From the NCBI GenBank assembly GCA_016208845.1, contig JACQXH010000206.1, positions 1 through 6,607 on the forward strand: a DNA stretch of 6,607 nucleotides, read 5' to 3'. This DNA is from Nitrospirota bacterium. GTDB lineage: Bacteria; Nitrospirota; Thermodesulfovibrionia; UBA6902; BMS3Bbin08. The stretch's first letter is position 1. Each line of letters starts with the position of its first letter. A program made the translations under genes and the position numbers. Shown piece after piece: positions 5,079 to 6,607 of this stretch. The notes beneath the pieces were generated by a model that was given only the letters and a program-made list of their open reading frames with translations, did not search any database and was not told where the DNA came from.

Positions 5079-5724
5079 CCTTAATAAATATTTCTCAACT
5101 CCCGGCGGAAATATCCATGTGCTGAAGGATATAACCATTGGTTTTAACAAGGGGGATATGACTGCGATAATGGGGCCGTCCGGGGTCGGGAAAAGCACGT
5201 TTCTTCATATACTGGGCACGCTCGACAGGCCTACGTCAGGCAGCGTGTTTTATAACGGGGCAGACGTGTTCGGCCTTAAAAATGACGCATTGGCGACCTT
5301 CAGGAACAAGTCGATAGGCTTTATTTTTCAGTTCCATCACCTTTTGCCTGAGTTCAATGCCGTGGAAAATGCTATGATGCCCGCGCTTATCGCTGGCATG
5401 GACCATGAAAAGGCGCGTGGTATGTCAGAGGCAATTCTCGGTGAAGTGGGCTTGTCGGGCAGATTGCTGCATAAAGCCGGTGAATTATCAGGAGGAGAGC
5501 AGCAGAGAGTGGCGGTTGCGCGTGCGCTCGTGCTTGAGCCTTCGGTCGTGTTTGCGGACGAACCTACGGGTAATCTTGATACTCAGACAGGGGAAGATAT
5601 CTTCCAGCTTTTAAAAGACCTGAACAGCCGAAGAGGTATTACCTTCATCATCGTGACTCACAATGATAAGCTTGCGGCGCAGTGCGGGAAGATATTGAGG
5701 ATGCAGGATGGAAGGATAGATTAA
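5053..5724 (+). CDS. lolD: Lipoprotein-releasing ABC transporter ATP-binding protein LolD
   Basis: LolD is the cytoplasmic ATPase that powers lipoprotein release by the LolC/E-type permease. The 223-residue product is a complete ABC domain: Walker A GPSGVGKS (41-48), Q-loop in FQFHHLLPEF (92-101, a stretch typical of LolD within the MacB/LolD group), signature LSGGEQQR (145-152), Walker B VVFADEP with catalytic Glu170 (165-171), D-loop NLD (174-176) and switch His203. There is no membrane segment or fusion. The start ATG 5053 is chosen for AAAGGA 5 nt upstream, which lies inside the end of the preceding small gene, so translation of the two is probably coupled. A related macrolide or MacB-type exporter ATPase is the alternative, but the permease two genes upstream makes LolD the better call. 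Confidence 0.95.
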   Translation: MEPLIRINNLNKYFSTPGGNIHVLKDITIGFNKGDMTAIMGPSGVGKSTFLHILGTLDRPTSGSVFYNGADVFGLKNDALATFRNKSIGFIFQFHHLLPEFNAVENAMMPALIAGMDHEKARGMSEAILGEVGLSGRLLHKAGELSGGEQQRVAVARALVLEPSVVFADEPTGNLDTQTGEDIFQLLKDLNSRRGITFIIVTHNDKLAAQCGKILRMQDGRID

Positions 5725-5801
5725 GTGGCAGAGGCACATAGGAACAAAGGCACATAGGTTCTGCGCTAAAATCATTCTTTGCGCCTTCGTGAATTTTATG
5801 A
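5725..5801. repeat. Octamer dyad array 6 (GGmACAwA type), flush to the lolD stop
   Basis: This begins at the base after the lolD TAA. In-phase 8-nt units are GGCACATA at 5733 and 5749 with GGAACAAA at 5741 between them, preceded by a divergent unit. Inverse units follow at 5778 (TTTGCGCC) and, decayed, at 5786 and 5794. The intervening 5759-5777 forms the loop. It has the same plan as the heptamer arrays with a unit one base longer. The remaining 5802-5850, up to the next gene, shows no clear promoter or terminator. Confidence 0.65.
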
Positions 5802-5850
5802 CCCGGTTATCTGATGACACCTTTGAATATTTAACCCCGATTAATTGAAA

Positions 5851-6607
5851 ATGAACAAAGTTTATCTTAAACGCACAAGCCGCATACTTGCGGGTCATCT
5901 CTGGATATTCTCCAATGAGCTGGCATCAAGCCCAAAGGATTTTGAGCCCGGCTCTCTTGTTGAGGTCTGCGACAGCAGAGATGGATTTATCGGCACAGGT
6001 TACATAAACCCTCACTCGCTTATATCAGTAAGGCTTTTGACGAGGGAGAAGGAATCTATAGGCCCCGATTTCTTCAGGAGACGTATAAGTGATGCGCTAA
6101 TTTACAGGAAAAGGTTTTTTACTGACCGCGATTCATTCAGGGTGATCTTCAGCGAAGGCGATTTTCTTCCCGGCCTTATAGTTGACAAATATGCCGGCTG
6201 CATATCAGTACAGTTTTTGACACTCGGCATGGAAATGATGAAAGAAATGATATTGAGCGTATTGGAAGAGATATTATCGCCATCCGTTATTGTGCTGAGG
6301 AATGACAGCCAGAGCAGGACATTGGAAGGTATGTCTCTCGAAAAGAAGATCATTAAAGGATCGCTTGAGCATTTGCCCGTGATAGATGAAGACGGCATAA
6401 AGATCGGTGTAGACCCCCTGAAGGGGCAGAAGACCGGCTTTTTCCTTGACCATAGGGAAAACAGGATAGCGCTGAAAAAATATGTCAAAGGTGGAAGAGG
6501 TCTGGACCTTTTCTGCTACTCCGGGGCCTGGGGCCTGCATCTTGCTCAGAATGGTTCATCAGTTACAGGAATTGATGAATCTGAGACAGCGATAGCGGCT
6601 GCAAGAA
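5851..6607 (+). CDS. RlmI-type 23S rRNA methyltransferase (COG1092), 3' end cut by window
   Basis: This family uses S-adenosylmethionine to methylate 23S rRNA; E. coli RlmI makes 5-methylcytosine at position 1962. The first 252 codons are present with no stop before the window edge; full members have about 390-400 residues. An N-terminal PUA-like RNA-binding region (about 1-75) begins with KVYLKRTSRILAGHLWIFSNEL, as usual for the family. The family hallmark GQKTGFFLDHRENR is at 192-205, followed by SAM-binding motif I LDLFCYSGAWGLHLAQNG (218-235) and an acidic residue Asp242 after the next strand. The catalytic cysteine and later motifs would lie beyond the edge, so the exact base target cannot be settled. 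ATG 5851 fits the family N-terminus, but no Shine-Dalgarno is seen; TTG 5845 is the only other start, limited by a TAA at 5842. It may be read through from lolD or have its own promoter. Confidence 0.9.
   Translation, partial: MNKVYLKRTSRILAGHLWIFSNELASSPKDFEPGSLVEVCDSRDGFIGTGYINPHSLISVRLLTREKESIGPDFFRRRISDALIYRKRFFTDRDSFRVIFSEGDFLPGLIVDKYAGCISVQFLTLGMEMMKEMILSVLEEILSPSVIVLRNDSQSRTLEGMSLEKKIIKGSLEHLPVIDEDGIKIGVDPLKGQKTGFFLDHRENRIALKKYVKGGRGLDLFCYSGAWGLHLAQNGSSVTGIDESETAIAAAR

Noticed and set aside
6102..6540. Minus-strand open frames near the right edge
   Set aside because: They are opposite the RlmI-type methyltransferase, which has clear family motifs in one uninterrupted frame to the window end.

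Overview
The window carries housekeeping genes of a Gram-negative bacterium. An outer membrane is implied by the LolC/E and LolD lipoprotein-releasing transporter genes. Coding density is high, base composition is moderate, genes are separated by short gaps, and class II lysS sits directly next to lol genes. The gaps are filled with low-complexity 7-8 nt arrays. This combination resembles Nitrospirota (Thermodesulfovibrionales-like) or Desulfobacterota genomes. That placement is an impression from gene style and neighbourhood, not a proven assignment.

Left part, minus strand. Read from right to left there is a previously easy-to-miss 45-codon cysteine-rich zinc-ribbon-like gene (886-749). It overlaps tadA (752-303, tRNA adenosine deaminase) by an ATGA junction. 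About 210 nt further on lies a class II tRNA-Ser with anticodon CGA (92-3). The gap between tadA and the tRNA holds one clear dyad repeat element and a 19-bp palindrome.

Right part, plus strand. A divergent region (887-1036) leads into a co-directional series: a ZapB-like coiled-coil gene (start most likely GTG at 1037), zapA, lysS, a LolC/LolE permease, a 94-aa membrane-anchored helical protein of unknown function, lolD, and the first 252 codons of an RlmI-type (COG1092) rRNA methyltransferase cut by the window edge. ZapB and ZapA act at the Z-ring, LysRS and the RNA modification enzymes serve translation, and LolC/E with LolD forms the inner-membrane ATPase that releases lipoproteins for transport to the outer membrane. 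The unknown small gene sits inside the lol pair and overlaps lolD by 26 nt, so it may be linked to that transporter.

The most unusual signal is between the genes. Nearly every non-overlapping gap between co-directional genes holds an array of 7-nt (sometimes 8-9-nt) degenerate units, followed by the same units in inverted orientation, so that the whole gap can fold into a long imperfect hairpin. The unit differs completely from gap to gap (GRTCAGn, GTTnTnA, a TTAG-type 8-9-mer, GATnCAn, AAAATTA, GGmACAwA), but the architecture is the same. Two arrays begin at the very base after a stop codon, and one supplies the ribosome-binding site of the next gene. The divergent promoter region does not carry a clear copy. 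I regard these as one class of locally arising dyad arrays worth a genome-wide look.
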